Source: Zarea fungicola
Lineage: Eukaryota; Ascomycota; Sordariomycetes; Hypocreales; Cordycipitaceae
Assembly (NCBI GenBank): GCA_900169235.1
Contig: FWCC01000020.1
Coordinates: 1 to 64,000 of the forward strand
DNA: 64,000 nt
Direction of reading: 5' to 3'
The first letter of the stretch is position 1. Each line of letters opens with the position of its first letter. Positions 10,831 to 22,744 of this stretch are shown in pieces. Position numbers and translations under genes: made by a program. A model generated the notes under the pieces. It saw nothing but the letters and a program-made list of their open reading frames with translations, had not been told where the DNA came from and ran no database searches.

Positions 10831-12472
10831 TCAGTCACAGAAGTTTGACGGGTTTTTGTAACTCTGATCATGTCATTTGCATTTGCTTTGCGTATATTAC
10901 CTCCCCACCCGTGTTGGCCTTTGTAAGCTGACCAGTTTCATTGCGGTTTATACATAAATAGAAACAAATTTCCAAAGCAGTTATAACAAAAGTTCCTCAG
11001 CAGCTACATTGTGCAAGGCCTACTAATGACAAGATCTCTTCTGATTAGTAGGGTAGTGTGTAGGACTAGTAAACCCTGGTTTAAAAGGAGTATCAGACTG
11101 AAGCTATGGATACATGGTCAGTCAATTCTAGGAGGTTTAATGAATATTCAAGATGTAGCTGATTAGACATGCGAACCGACATCAGTATTATAGGCGCTCT
11201 TGCTTAGATATAGGCAACGAAGCATATATTTCATCCGAGTGACTTTTACAGTTACGTCATTAAAGTCTAGTTTATCAAGCAATAATCTATCAGCCAGTTC
11301 CAGAAAAATATACCTATGCGATAGCAAGGTAACACGCAGGTGACAAATCTATTCGCCGCGTTTTGGTGAGTGGAGCGTGTACCGGCGGCGGGCAGTTTTG
11401 TCACCCATGGGGCAATTACCTGTACAAGAGTCAGATTGGAAATACATTCCCGTGAGCAAAGCAACCCTAGGTTGCGGAGCACTAGGTAACGAGTCAGTGC
11501 TTAACATGTGCGTACTCCTCGAATGGCCGAGACTCGCATATGGCCGCCTCCATATGCAGTTGCAGTGTGCACCCCACTGTCTAGCACCAGAGTCCTAGTT
11601 ATGGACGGCCTGTCTACGTGAAAAATAAAGAAAAAATAAAGAAAAAGTTAACTAATTAATTGGCCAGCCATGTTGCACTTTCCAGTTGGATAGATCCCTA
11701 CCCAAAAAATATAGTTCTGATACCTCAGTTATCCCACTCTCCAAGTGTTAGGTACTGGCAATAGCTAAACATGGAGCCTTCGCTTCTTCTTACTTTGACA
11801 CACTGAATAATAAATATTAAATAGTAAAGAACGCTATTCCCAAAAATGCGAGGTAGTATTATTTTACAGATTCGCAAGCGCATTCGTAATGGACTGGTTG
11901 CTGCTGCTCCGCCCATCAGGGGCTATTTGATCAGTCATGTACGCCACTCTGGCTAAGCATAGTGAATAAGCTCAAGCCTTCGGCTTAAACCCATGTAAGC
12001 ATTTAGGATCGGTGTACGACCTGTGAAGGGTTCGAAATATGAGGCCTTTTTGGGCGAGCGGAAGTAGGGAAATTAAAGTAATGAAGTATTGGTGATTAGT
12101 CTACATTTCTAAGTATCTATATTGTACTAAACTACATCAATTTCATCGAAGCTTTTATTTACCACATCCTAAACATGAATACTCGAAGGATAATACTTAA
12201 TACGACTAGGATGGACCAATTGTGCAAGATAGACAGCGTCTTAGGGCTGACTGAGTGGGTAGTTACTGGATGGGTTCGCTGCTGGCATTGAACTGCGCCG
12301 TGTCATGGACTTTAACAAGTACCTACAGGTATTTCGTGTCCCATCAAAGTTCGTGTCCCATCAAAGCATAAGCTTAGCAGTTAATTTCATCTAGCTTGCT
12401 CCTCCTGAGAAGCTTAAATACTCCATTAATCCGCAGTTTATAGTCTCGTCAAATAATCTTTGGCTGGCCTAC
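10831..12472. other. AT-rich gene-free DNA
   Basis: No supported gene. A 73-codon frame at 11377-11598 and others nearby lack gene-like features. GTGTCCCATCAAAG occurs twice back to back around 12337-12365, a very short direct repeat. Otherwise nothing stands out. Confidence 0.45.
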
Positions 12473-13883
12473 ATGGAGTTTTCTACAATGACACATCTCC
12501 GTAGTAAAATTTCATGGATGCTGGTCACGGCAGCCCTGGCTTCCGTGCCCGTCCAGGCTGATAATCCCACCTTATTGAAGACCAAACCGCCTACATCGCC
12601 ATTAAGCCTCCCTCTCAAATGGACCACGAGCAATGTGTATAGTCCTGGGCTCTGGATGCTGGATATATCAATTGGCACGCCTGAACAGCAGCAGACTTTG
12701 ATTTTTGATCCCTCATTCTCCGACATCGAGATTCATAGCTCAAGCGATGAAATCTTTCAAAAAGCCTGCAAAACTGAAGTTCCCTCTTTTTGTTCTCCAT
12801 GTAAGTTTGTTTCGCATTACAAAGATACTACTAGAATTCATTTTTATTGAATGGATATTTTGCTAACCACAAGATACTGAAGTCAACTCCAATGTATCAA
12901 CGAGTTTTGTTGATCTTGGTGAAGGCACATACTTCTATGATGCAGGATTTTTGGACATCCCCGAACAAGGAGACTACAGCTCTGACGTCTTTCAACTTGG
13001 GGGCGTTAAAATCACGAACCAGACCTTTGCTTATACAAAGGCCAGTGCAGAACCATATGGCAACTTTGGTCTAAGTCCACCGAACACCGAGGTAGGATTC
13101 AGAGAAGGTCGCTTCCCGCAGTATCCAACCTTCATGGAACAGCTTGCATTACAAGGGGTTTATGATAACGCCTGTTTCAGCGTGTGGCTTGATCCTCACT
13201 TTCCAGGTGAAGGCTTCACAACGATGCCACATGGACAGGTGACATTCGGCGGAATCGATACAGGAAAGTTTATAGGCGAACTGATAACATTTCCAGTTTC
13301 CAGCAAGATCAATAACAGTGCCAAGGCTGCGCGTTGGGACTTGTCACTTACAAGCATAACACATGGACATAACAAGACAAACTTGTCTCCAAAGCCCATC
13401 GACTGCTTTGTTTCTTTAGCTGGTGGTTCTCACACCCTCCCGCAGGATGTCTATGATAATCTTGCTGCTGCAATTCCCCATTCCTCTTTTAACCAATCTA
13501 TTGGTTTGTACGAGGTACCGTGCGATGCAAAGTACAATCCAAACAACAAAATAACGCTCACTTTTGCATCACCGGAAACAATAAATCACCCCAAAGGAAA
13601 TCACTTTTCGTTGGAGATTCCAGTCGAAGGTTTTATATGGCCGATGACAGCTATGTTAGGTGCGGATGGCGACCCAAATACATGCACTATTGCGGCACAA
13701 CCCATGCCCGAAGGTAGCACAAGATGCGATTTGGGCTGGGTTATGACGAAGAGAGGTTACTGGGTATACGACTTGTTCAATGGAGAGATCAGTTATGCTC
13801 CGGCAGCCGCAAGAGGACAAAAAACCAGCCGAACTATTCGAATTCCGAAGGAGGGTGTTGCAGCCCTAGATCTAAGCTGCTAA
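12473..13883 (+). CDS. Secreted pepsin-like (A1) protein lacking the catalytic motifs, 445 aa
   Basis: Exon 1 is 12473-12800 and exon 2 is 12874-13883. The 73-nt intron has donor GTAAGT, branch site GCTAAC and acceptor ACAAG; the codon TAT spans the junction. A second ATG at 12488 is equally possible. An N-terminal signal peptide ends near VPVQA. The fold is that of peptidase family A1: LDISIGTPEQQQ is followed by the first active-site position, and FGGIDTGKFIGEL and the C-terminal lobe are recognisable. However, the canonical DTGS motif is replaced by DPSF, and the second D-T/S-G-T/S motif is replaced by VSLAGGSHTLP, with no aspartate at the catalytic position. The protein is therefore predicted to be proteolytically inactive, perhaps a binding or decoy protein. 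The reading frame is otherwise intact, which argues against random decay. Confidence 0.82.
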
Positions 13884-15377
13884 ATAGTGTCTTTTTGCCA
13901 ATGAAGTTGCTAAGTTGGATGTGTTAATACATTATTTTAGCAATAGTATTAGCATATCCAAGTATCTTGGGACATACTCTGTGAACACATATAGATTTAT
14001 ACTTTTATAGGCATTGAGAATTTTACTATTGAATTTTCAGTAAAGTATAGATGTAATGAGATATTATAGAAGTTTTGTTGAATTATACCTAGGATTAATG
14101 GAGTTGAAACCTAATCCCGACACAGAAACCATCAGTAGAATCTAACATTGGTATGCTGTGGAAGAGCACGCGGATGTGCTTGTGATGATTTTAAAAACTA
14201 TTTTTATCTAACTAATTATCTTATCATATTATCAAGATGAAGATTTAAGCAATTAAAGAAATTGCTCATAGCGATATACTGTACCCAGTTGGTTGTTGTG
14301 GCGCTGGGTAGTGAAAACAAGCCCCCGGCCAAGCCGAAGTTCTGCACCATGCAATACAATAATAAGTTCTGGCTTTAAATTTCGCTACACATACTGTGTC
14401 ATAATTTAATTACCCTACTGCGTACCCAACAGAAAGCTCAGATGAAAAGTAAAATACATTTATATACGCGAGTCGCGTAGATAATCGAGTCACGTAGTCT
14501 CACAAAGGCGGGTTTACACCAGTTTAAACGATCATCTCAATAGGGAAGTATTGTCGTACGATTTATGCAGGGATTCATAAGCCACACAGGCCCAATTTTA
14601 AAGATCTTATGAGGTGATAGACGCCAGCGGTTTATTCGTTTTAGCCACGCACGCACTGGGGTGATGAAAGATGAAACGGTTTGCTGCTGTTTCTGTGTTG
14701 TCCTAACTAAGTCCAGTCTAACTGTGAATGTTAAGTGGGTTAGAAGACGTAGTGTGTCAGTACTATTCACCATGACAAAGGTTGGTCGGCTATTCGCGCC
14801 ACAGCCCCACGCCGTTCGGTATGGGATAAGCCATTTGAACCATCTCTCGCAGTTAAACGTAGTGGATAATAGCCATGGCGGAGTGACCGAGCCGACGGGA
14901 GAGTTGCAACTCCTTTTGCGGCGTAACCGCGGAGTAGTCTGTGGCGTGGCTGACGACCCATCCTGCGGCGTAATTACCCTATTGGCGCGGTCTGGAAATG
15001 AAAAACAAAAACCAGTGTGCTTGAAGTGCGAGTCGCGTACAGGGTAGTCGTACCTATCGCTTCTCGGCTAGGGAAACCGCAGAATTTAAGTTACAAAAAA
15101 GGTTTCTTGGTGTGCTTCGAGCGCTACAGTTGTTCCGAATCCGGCTCCTACCCTAGCTGGCTACCCGCTAGGCAGGCCATGCTGGTGCGGAAGAGAAGTG
15201 CTTAAAGATAAACCTTGTTTCGATTTCAGCCATCACTTTGTGTACTATTTCGGTGCCCGACAAAACTACGCCATCGCAACTCCTTATTACTATTCTGAGG
15301 CTCCTTTGTACCAACTCTACTGTAAAAAGAGGCACAATAGCTCCATCCTAAACACATATCCAATACCGAGTATAGAC
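13884..15377. other. Intergenic region with one repeat copy
   Basis: Contains dispersed-repeat copy D (14541-14613). A GC-richer patch lies at 14880-15040, with direct and inverted GAGTCGCGTA fragments (also near 14470). A 128-codon frame at 14661-15047 is not supported by any motif. No gene is called. Confidence 0.45.
14541..14613 (+). repeat. Dispersed repeat copy D
   Basis: GGGAAGTATTGTCGTACG, ATTTATGCAGGGATTCATAA, GCCACACAGGCCCAATTTTAA and AGATCTTATGAGGTG align base for base with most of copy C, with mainly C/T and G/A differences. Confidence 0.6.
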
Positions 15378-16995
15378 ATGGTTGGTGTCCCGGGGAAATC
15401 GAAGGGCTGTATCGATTGCAAAAGGCGTCGTGTAAAAGTACGTAAAATCCGCGCATGCAAAGTCCGGTGGACGACGTGTCCGAGACTAACCCGTCCTAGT
15501 GCGACAACACCAAGCCTGCCTGCCTCCGATGCAGCAACGCAGGGATTCGATGCCAGGGCTACAGAGTGGCAACCATCTGGGTTAATCGGACCATTACACA
15601 GCCAAAAGTGAGTGCAGCCTCTGCCATGGCCGCCGTTGCCGCCTCGACACCGCTGTTACAGAGCCCAAGTGAGCGACGGCTGCGCCTTCTCAATCAGCTC
15701 AAGGCGGAATGCGCTTTGCTCAATCGTGACTCCGTCGATTTCAGGTCTCACGTTCATCAGGTTCTTCGTGGTACCTATCTACCCTGTCAAAGTGTAGAAG
15801 GGACATACCCATCGACTGTATCGTGGGTGGAAGCTGTTTGTGAGATGAAGGAGCCCTGTGATGCTTTAGATCAGTCGCTGCTAGCATTCTGTGCCATTCA
15901 GGTCCGTGTAGCTGGCGAGGATTCTATTTCATATGAAGATACAGTCCAGCTTTACAATGACGCTCTGGGCACTATTATTCAAGACCTGGATCAGGGCAAA
16001 GGAACACAAGACGAAACGCTTGGCGCAATTGTTACAATCTCAACTTGCGAGGTAAACCCCTCCTAATCTTAAAGATGGACATTTACTAATTTTATTCTTG
16101 TTTAGTTATTTATTTTTCTCAAGGACCAAAGCTTAAGCACTCATGCCTATGGCATGTCCGAAATATTACGCCAGAGCAAGGCACTACAGCCCAGTCCCTA
16201 CTGGAATAGGCTTGTTGTGCGGATGTGTGTAATTTGTGTATGTTTCTCATTAAATATGCTTCTATTAGCCTTGATTCAAAGTACTAATAATGATAGGTGG
16301 TCCTTGGTTTGGCTCATGCACGTGCTCTTGCCCTTACCGGCGACGAGTGGTCTACACTACTCGGCCCTACTACGGCCGACTCGTTTGCCTATTTACTTAA
16401 AACTGCCATCGAGGTTCCGGCTCTACTAGAGGAAGCTAAATCCTTCCGGGAAAGAGGCCATGGCGACTCGCAAACAATGGAGCTTACTAGGGCTCTTCTT
16501 CGTAAATTCCATATACTCGAAGCATGGCGCGCCCAGAAAAATTCGGCGTACTGGGCCGTCCCATCTGTACTGGAGAATCCAGCAGATGACGAATACGAGG
16601 ACAAGTTATTTCCATTTGTTCTAAAATTTCACTCTCTTACATTAGCAGTTGAATGGATCCTTGCTTCTACCATAATGCTACAGATCCTAGACGCTATATT
16701 GAGGTTGGAGGAATTACGTCGCCCGTTGTCCCCGAAGGACGCACTGCAGGTCGAGGCAGATAAGATAGCGCGCCTCTTATGCCAGTGCTTCGAATATTGC
16801 TACGCTATCGAGAACGGCACATTGGGGGCACAGGTTACCTCTGCAACGCAGTGGGCGGTACGAAGCTACTTCGAGCATCGCGGACGTGGTCGGGAGATTG
16901 AGTGGTGTGAAAACATTAGCGGGATGAGGGGGGCTTCCTACTGTCGACTCGAGATGATGGCTGTAGGGGAAGACCAAGAACACAGGCACCACTAA
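15378..16995 (+). CDS. Zn2Cys6 fungal transcription factor, 480 aa, four exons
   Basis: Exons are 15378-15437, 15500-16051, 16106-16237 and 16297-16995. All introns (62, 54 and 59 nt) have good donors (GTACGT, GTAAAC, GTATGT), CTAAC/CTAAT branch sites and TAG acceptors, and every junction is in frame. Intron 1 splits the zinc cluster; after splicing the six cysteines fall at residues 11, 14, 21, 28, 31 and 38 (C-x2-C-x6-C-x6-C-x2-C-x6-C), the canonical DNA-binding binuclear cluster. The rest is alpha-helical and acidic in places, as in the middle and C-terminal regions of these regulators. Predicted nuclear activator or repressor; targets are unknown. It is the only regulator among the secreted-protein genes here. 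The C terminus is the least certain part: it ends in a His-rich tail after the last exon. Confidence 0.85.
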
Positions 16996-18350
16996 TGCTG
17001 GCCCTACGTGGCCTTGCGGGAACCATTGGTGCTTTTTCTACGAATAAATTGCCGTTGAGCATTGGCGAAGCACGCAATTTCCGTCGTCCGCCCAGTTAGT
17101 TAATAGATATCAATTATTCATCAATTTATTTCGCCCATTGGAGAATGCAATACGGTGATGTCTAAAAGGGGTCGCTTTCTTCTTCCTAGATCGTTTCTTT
17201 TCAGAAAAAGGCTAGAGAATGCCAACAACAGTGCCTTTTCGTTCATTCAATGGCTGCGTAACTGAGCGTTGCACCTCCCTGGTCTCTGCCACCAGTTCAG
17301 TAAAAGTCGATCTGGTTCTCAGTGTTAGACTTGGAAGCCAATCGATAGCCATTTTAGAACCTTGTCGGCAAGCCCAAATTCACAAGGTGCAGATGCAAAG
17401 CCTTATTACTTTATTTGTATTCTATATAACAAGTACGGCTGACTGGTTAATGCACCTTTTTGTCTGTGCAGCCTCAAATACTGCCTTACTCATTATTGGA
17501 CTTTCATAATTGAAGCTCAATTTCAAACTAATAGCTGTGAATGCAGCAACGAGATGCGACGCTGTTTGCTCCTCCGAGAATGGTGTCCATTCCGAACTCA
17601 GGCAATCAATACATACTTGCCACAGAGTCACAACTGAGATATGTATGGTATATGGCAAATGAACCACTACTACCGTTAGCCGTGGGAATACTGAGTGACA
17701 ACATAAAACTGACCCAAAAATAATGCTCAAGAGGATAATATAGCCTAAAATAGGTTCTCCCTGATCCTCAACTGGAATCGATACCTCCGCCTTCGGAACC
17801 ACTAATTCGTTTGTGTTTTTATGCATTGCCTGCCTTTCTTCCGCTTAATTGTAGCACAACCGCAGATTCTCGGCTCTCAGGTTAGAAATTATTCGCACAG
17901 TCCCTGCGCGTACAAGTATCAATAAGTTGTTGTAAAAACGTGTCTTTCTTTCTCTCGCAGCAGGAACAAAAACAAATATAACCCTTGACTTGAGGTGGTG
18001 GGTTGTTCCGAGACCCATCTTTCCGCGACTCAGCCTAGATACAGCATGGTACTTGGTGTGTAACGCGACTGTCTTAATAAATGAATTACTAACCATTCTA
18101 GGAGTTACTTTAATAAAGAAGTTATGAGTGGAACTAACGCTGGCCCTGGTGAGTGCTGTTCCTTAACTAGCGGGCTTTGGTTGGCTGCAGTGGTCTTAAC
18201 TTGGGAAAGCAGTCGTCGATCAAGGCAAACTTATTCAATTTGGGCCATAACCGAGTTTTGAAGATCAGGTTGCATTTCATGCCAATACAGTGTCAACGTA
18301 GATGTGTAATGTATGCTGATGTGCAAGTTTTGCATGCGTTCCGTCATCAT
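16996..18350. other. Intergenic, one doubtful membrane-protein frame
   Basis: Between the transcription factor and the next small gene I see no firm gene. A 134-codon minus-strand frame at 17422-17826 begins with ATG and a hydrophilic start followed by one or two hydrophobic stretches (GYIILLSIIFGSVLCC and a Val-rich segment). It could be a small membrane protein or the first exon of a decayed transporter; no splice continuation was found. Confidence 0.3.
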
Positions 18351-18412
18351 GTATAAATAGCCTTTGAATTACAGTTGGCAGGAGATTATCTTCCCCTTGG
18401 TCAAAGGCATAC

Positions 18413-18595
18413 ATGTACATGTATGATTTCCACAATTCATTACAGCCACTTTTCCTTGCCTGGCTGTTCTATGCATTGAATCGGACCTCAGGGGCCATGG
18501 CCGAAACACGTCTTATAAATGAATTCGACGCGCATGCAACCAGCCCCAATCTAAAGACATCCCTACCCCAACACGTACATTTAGATGATGACTGA
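18413..18595 (+). CDS. Possible 60-aa secreted peptide
   Basis: A short frame follows a TATAAATAG box at about 18351-18359, 60 bp before its ATG. Residues 1-30 include a hydrophobic run (LQPLFLAWLFYAL) that ends near SGAMA, which could be a signal peptide. The remaining 30 residues are polar with no cysteine. Very short, so chance cannot be excluded. Confidence 0.22.
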   Translation: MYMYDFHNSLQPLFLAWLFYALNRTSGAMAETRLINEFDAHATSPNLKTSLPQHVHLDDD

Positions 18596-19172
18596 AAAAA
18601 ATGAACCTTGTGTTTATATATATGAATCGGTTGTATGCTAGTACTTTAGCGCTGTCACTTCCTCGATCCGCATCTTTGCCAGCCCTCGGCCTCTAGACGG
18701 AAAGTTTGATGGCCTAGTTTGTGTATGGGCCACAGTGAGACATGGAAGCGGCTGGTACTGATTTTTGTTGTTATTAACAATTCATTACTCCAATGTACGG
18801 CTACCGTTGGCCTAGAGGATCTCATTGATGCAATGAACACATAAGAAATAAGAATCAGCCCGTGTGCAAGCTGGCCTGCTGTATGTAATTAAAATAGATT
18901 GCGTTCAATGAATTTGTAAGTGCAAGAAAAATTTAATCTTGGCTACATATCGTGTATTGTTTCCTCTCCTCCCTTCCCACTTTTTTTAATAAGAATATCC
19001 GTAGCGAAACTTGAATTTTAGAATTTCCCGTCTTCTCAAATTCGTCAAGGGTTCACAACGAGGACATTGGCGTCCTGCTATGTCTTCATCCTAGAGAGTA
19101 GCTGCTGCATACAATGCCGAATGTGTCATGTTTCAATGCTCAGTTCCATTTTAGTGGCGTATAATGTAACAT

Positions 19173-19427
19173 TCATAGCTCACTTTCGGCCTTTTCCGAA
19201 TCTTCTCCCCTTTCTCCATTATCTTGCTTTCCTCCTGAATCTCCAAATGTTCCCAGACCTGCTCCGACAGCTTGTACGCGCTGGCAGACAGCTTCCTGGG
19301 CCGGGCTAAGTAGGTCTTGGCCATTGCAAAAAACAATCTCGTCCCTTCCTGGTGGCTTTGGTGCTGCAGCTGCTAGATTGATGATGAATGAGTAAACCAT
19401 GATGATTGTTGCGGTGCTGAGCTTCAT
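19173..19427 (-). CDS. Small secreted protein, 84 aa
   Basis: The ATG at 19427 is chosen over an earlier in-frame start at 19526 because it begins a clean signal peptide (MKLSTATIIMVYSFIINLAA, cut near AAAAP). The mature part is about 60 residues with two cysteines (VFCNGQ and AVCQRV) and a charged Glu/Asp/Lys-rich C-terminal tail, so it may be partly disordered with one disulfide. No homologous family is recognised. It is single-exon and isolated in AT-rich DNA like the other secreted candidates here. Confidence 0.55.
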   Translation of the reverse strand: MKLSTATIIMVYSFIINLAAAAPKPPGRDEIVFCNGQDLLSPAQEAVCQRVQAVGAGLGTFGDSGGKQDNGERGEDSEKAESEL

Positions 19428-21028
19428 GACGTCTGTGGCAGCGTATATGACTGAATAGAATGATGATGTTCCGAGGCACGAGGAGAATAAGCAGTGCATG
19501 AAATTGAACGGGCGAAGATGAATCATCCTGTTATTAATATGGAAGCCAATTACTCTATACGAATTTCCTCCGCCGCGGATAATTTTAGGGATGACTGACT
19601 CTGGTGTCGACTTTTGCCGAGAGCTACCCCCCCCCCATGTTCAGGAATGTCGCTACCACTTGGCCGTCTCTCACCAAAACGTGGACTAGCCCCGCTGCTG
19701 CACGTAAATGCAGCCCTATAAGCCGTACGCCGTGTGGCGGACAATGGTCATTCACACCAGTGGCAGGTCTAATAGTCAGGTAGCACCTTTAATCATACAG
19801 TTAGCCTTGGATTCGGGCGCTCACGTTGTTCATAAATCCCTGTCTAGATCCTACAAGAATAGTTCCTAATTCAGATGGTCATTGAGCCGGAAACAACCTG
19901 CGAGTACGCGTGGCCAGTTCCTGTGTTAGTCCCACTTCTTGCCACAATAGCACCCACAAAAAGTCCAAGTACACACCACGATACGACTGGGATACCGCAG
20001 ATCCTTCACGACCCGGTACGGAGATTGCTCTTTTTTGGTCTTGGGAGCTAACAGCACTCAATTTCAAGCTTACTGTGCGGAAGAACTTCCGCTCGTCAAT
20101 GGGCTGGCTCGAGAGGCCGCTGTTCACGTCGATCTCCACTGCCTCATAGTGGGTTAAGACCGGCCGTAGTAGTTACAGGGTTAAATAGTCAGCGCTAAAA
20201 CTGTAAGGGGTGATGATCTAGCCGAATGGGTTGTCGGAGTACGGAGTACGGAGTAATTGCCTTGCACATATTACAACGGGGTAGCCCCAGTTGGATCCAT
20301 TACATGGCAAAATTTCCCATTCGGTAGCTCACTTGCCAGTCGCTTGATGAGCATATTGTAAGCACATTCGTGAAATTGCCACAGCTGTCGATTAGTAAAG
20401 GTAGATGGAAACAAATATAGAAACCTCTGTCAGCGGTATTGGCCCGCTATTGTGTCCGTCCATAATTAAGTCAGGCATAGACTTTGATTTCAAGCATGAA
20501 GTGCGCTAGCAGCTGTAATACAAATTCATAGTTGCCCTATCAGACATCTCCACCAGGGGAAATAAAATGCCCAGTCACTCACTGCTGCTGCTGCTAAGCT
20601 ACAGTGTCCTCTATATGTTCGTAGTTTTACTTTGTGATAAATTTATATTTAGTAGTTGGAGCTAAACTGGCAGATGGGACATGTCATCTGCCATTCCGCA
20701 ATAGATATTAATTCCCATTCATGAAACAGGAGACCATCTGGTCTACATAGGTCGCTGCATGGAAACACAAAGAGAGGCTATCTCCCGGCCGGATAGATAG
20801 GTCACTTGATCTGCAGGTGCAGTTAAGGAGCGTATGAATTGTATTGGTGCAATGAAATAATGTAGACTATCGACAGAAACCAAATATCTAAAAATCTCTA
20901 GAGAATCAGAAGACCTAGGAAAACCGCCCCTATAATTTAATGATATGACTTGCGGCGCTTCTGCATGACATGGATATCGGATCCTTGCCGGGGCAGTGTC
21001 AAATAAAGGCAGCGCTTTTAGTCACTAA
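19428..21028. other. Intergenic region with a possible exon relic
   Basis: Contains repeat copy E (19829-19869) and three TACGGAGTA units in tandem at about 20233-20262. On the minus strand at 20063-20140 a stretch of about 26 codons (VEIDVNSGLSSQPIDERKFF) looks coding and ends at a GTAAGC donor, but it cannot be extended to a gene; it may be a relic. A 9-bp poly-C run lies near 19628. Confidence 0.35.
19829..19869 (-). repeat. Dispersed repeat copy E (inverted)
   Basis: Plus-strand CATAAATCCCTGTCTAGATC then CTACAAGAATAGTTCCTAA. This is the reverse orientation of the other copies and matches copy A in the GGAACTAT part. Confidence 0.5.
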
Positions 21029-21778
21029 CTACTGCGAAGTCTGCTTGAATGCAGGGTCGCAAACGATCTTAGTAATCACGCTGTTTCCAGCCTGGAACTT
21101 CCAGGCACCCTTGCCGCCATCACCGAAAGTAATATCGACAGCAGCTCCACGAACGACTTTGATGGGACGGTTGTTCTTGTCGAGGACCTGGCATCGGAGA
21201 TCCTTCTTCTGCACATTGGCGCCAAGAGCCAGATTGATAGTGTTAAAGGGGTCTTTAGATCCTGCAAAGCTCTTCTCTTCACGGACAAGACCAGCCTTGT
21301 CAAAGGCCGTCTGGATGGCCAGATTGCCATCTGAAACAGTCACTCTAACGGAAGTGTCTCCTGTCGGGGCAGGAGCGTTTTGGCTGGCCTGCTTGAAGGC
21401 TGGGTCGCAAATGATCTGCTTAACAGAAGTTGCTCCAGCCTTGAAGGTCCAGGGTCCCTTGCCGCCGTCACCGAAAGTAACATCGACAGCAGCTCCGCGA
21501 ACGACTGTAATGGGGCGGTTGTTGCTGTCAAGGGCTTGGCAGCGGAGGGCCTTGTTGGCGAGCTTAGCGTCCAAGTTGAGCTCGACAGATTCATAGGGGC
21601 CAAAGGAGATGAAGGGAGTCTTCTGCTGACGCTCTTTGCCAGTAAAACTGGTCTGGGTGGTCAGGTCCAAGGGGACGCTGCTAAGGGCAACAGTAGCCAA
21701 GTCATTGGAACGGGGGACTGAGGCGCCCGAGACACTAGTAGCAGCGGTCGCGACGAGAAGTGAAGTAAGGTACTGCAT
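21029..21778 (-). CDS. Secreted protein with an internal tandem duplication, 249 aa
   Basis: Single exon. A signal peptide (MQYLTSLLVATAATSVSG) is followed by two copies of a module of about 85-95 residues. Each module contains an L-R/N-C-Q-x-L-D segment, a NNRPI-x-VVRGAAVD segment, TFGDGGKG, a W-K/T-F-x-AG segment and a terminal CDPAFKQ. The first copy covers roughly residues 45-130 and the second roughly 165-249. Each module has two cysteines, one in the xRCQ motif and one in the CDPAF motif, probably forming one disulfide each. The duplication is also visible at DNA level (21064-21190 against 21406-21530), so it is fairly recent or kept homogenised. The spacer is Ala/Pro/Thr-rich. Role unknown; predicted extracellular. 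A TATAAAAG box lies about 140 bp upstream. Confidence 0.78.
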   Translation of the reverse strand: MQYLTSLLVATAATSVSGASVPRSNDLATVALSSVPLDLTTQTSFTGKERQQKTPFISFGPYESVELNLDAKLANKALRCQALDSNNRPITVVRGAAVDVTFGDGGKGPWTFKAGATSVKQIICDPAFKQASQNAPAPTGDTSVRVTVSDGNLAIQTAFDKAGLVREEKSFAGSKDPFNTINLALGANVQKKDLRCQVLDKNNRPIKVVRGAAVDITFGDGGKGAWKFQAGNSVITKIVCDPAFKQTSQ

Positions 21779-21914
21779 ATTGAAATAGTATTGCGGTTGG
21801 GACGAAGGTATGTGAGTGAGGAAATGAGTTTAGATGCTGTAAGGTTCTGTTGATGTTGTTTATTTGGTTGACGATGGTGAAGAAGTATTGGAATTTTGTA
21901 GGGAGATGGGCAAA

Positions 21915-21922
21915 CTTTTATA
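21915..21922 (-). promoter_or_regulatory. TATA box of the 21029-21778 gene
   Basis: TATAAAAG on the minus strand, about 137 bp before the ATG at 21778. Identical to the box before the 7796-8274 gene. Confidence 0.5.
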
Positions 21923-22744
21923 CTTCGCTTAAATGGAGACCTCTTGATTCAAATAACATCTCGTATTTGAATTTCTGCCAGTTTGTTGGAAAACAAGTCC
22001 CTCAAGCGGCTTCGCCTCGTTCACAGAATCACCTGGTGTCTGGTCTACTGCTATTTCGAATAAATCAAATATATCGCATCTTCCTACTGGGCATTTCCGC
22101 CCTAATATCTCAAACATTGCTAAATATAGAAATTCTAGGCTTAACGGATTAACTATAAACGTTAAAGTCCGCTCCGAATAACAATATTCTAGAATATCAA
22201 TGGCGTATGTATTAGTCTTTGCCGGTCCACAGCGCCCAAGCCACAAAATTTTAGTAATATTCTAAAAAAGACTTAAATTTGTAATGTATTAATACTCAAC
22301 CTGACTGTGTATGTCGTTTATAGACTGCCCAGTGCTGACGTGTCTCGGCGGCTTTAAGTGTAACAATAGCTTATTTCGCAAGTCACAGGTAGGCTGCTTC
22401 TAGCGCAAGTCATGTTATTTACACAATAGTTGATAGGCATTATTAAGAGTAGGACTCTGAATAGCAAACTATTGCTTAGATTAATTAATAAAGATCTAAA
22501 CTATCTAGACTAGCTACAAGAATACCTCTTCCTTACGTATCTGTTCATCTCTGTATTGAATCCTGCGCTCACCAAGCTCGCTAGTGATTAGGGATCTGTC
22601 TCATGAACCACTAACTTCCTAATCAGGCTTCATGTTGGTGGCCCGCCCGTGCTTTGCCTTCGGCCTCCCATCCTGGCCGCCCTGCTTGTCATGTTCGCAA
22701 TAGTTCGCCTGTTTAGACTAAGCCGTGATATTTATCATTGAATG

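Noticed and set aside
14873..14960. A stretch with TGGCGGAGTGACCGAG that resembles a tRNA 5' half
   Set aside because: No matching anticodon arm or acceptor stem can be drawn; left as intergenic.
14661..15047. A 128-codon plus-strand frame before the Zn2Cys6 gene
   Set aside because: No signal peptide, motif or splice support; includes the Cys/Phe/Val-rich reading of a GC-rich patch.
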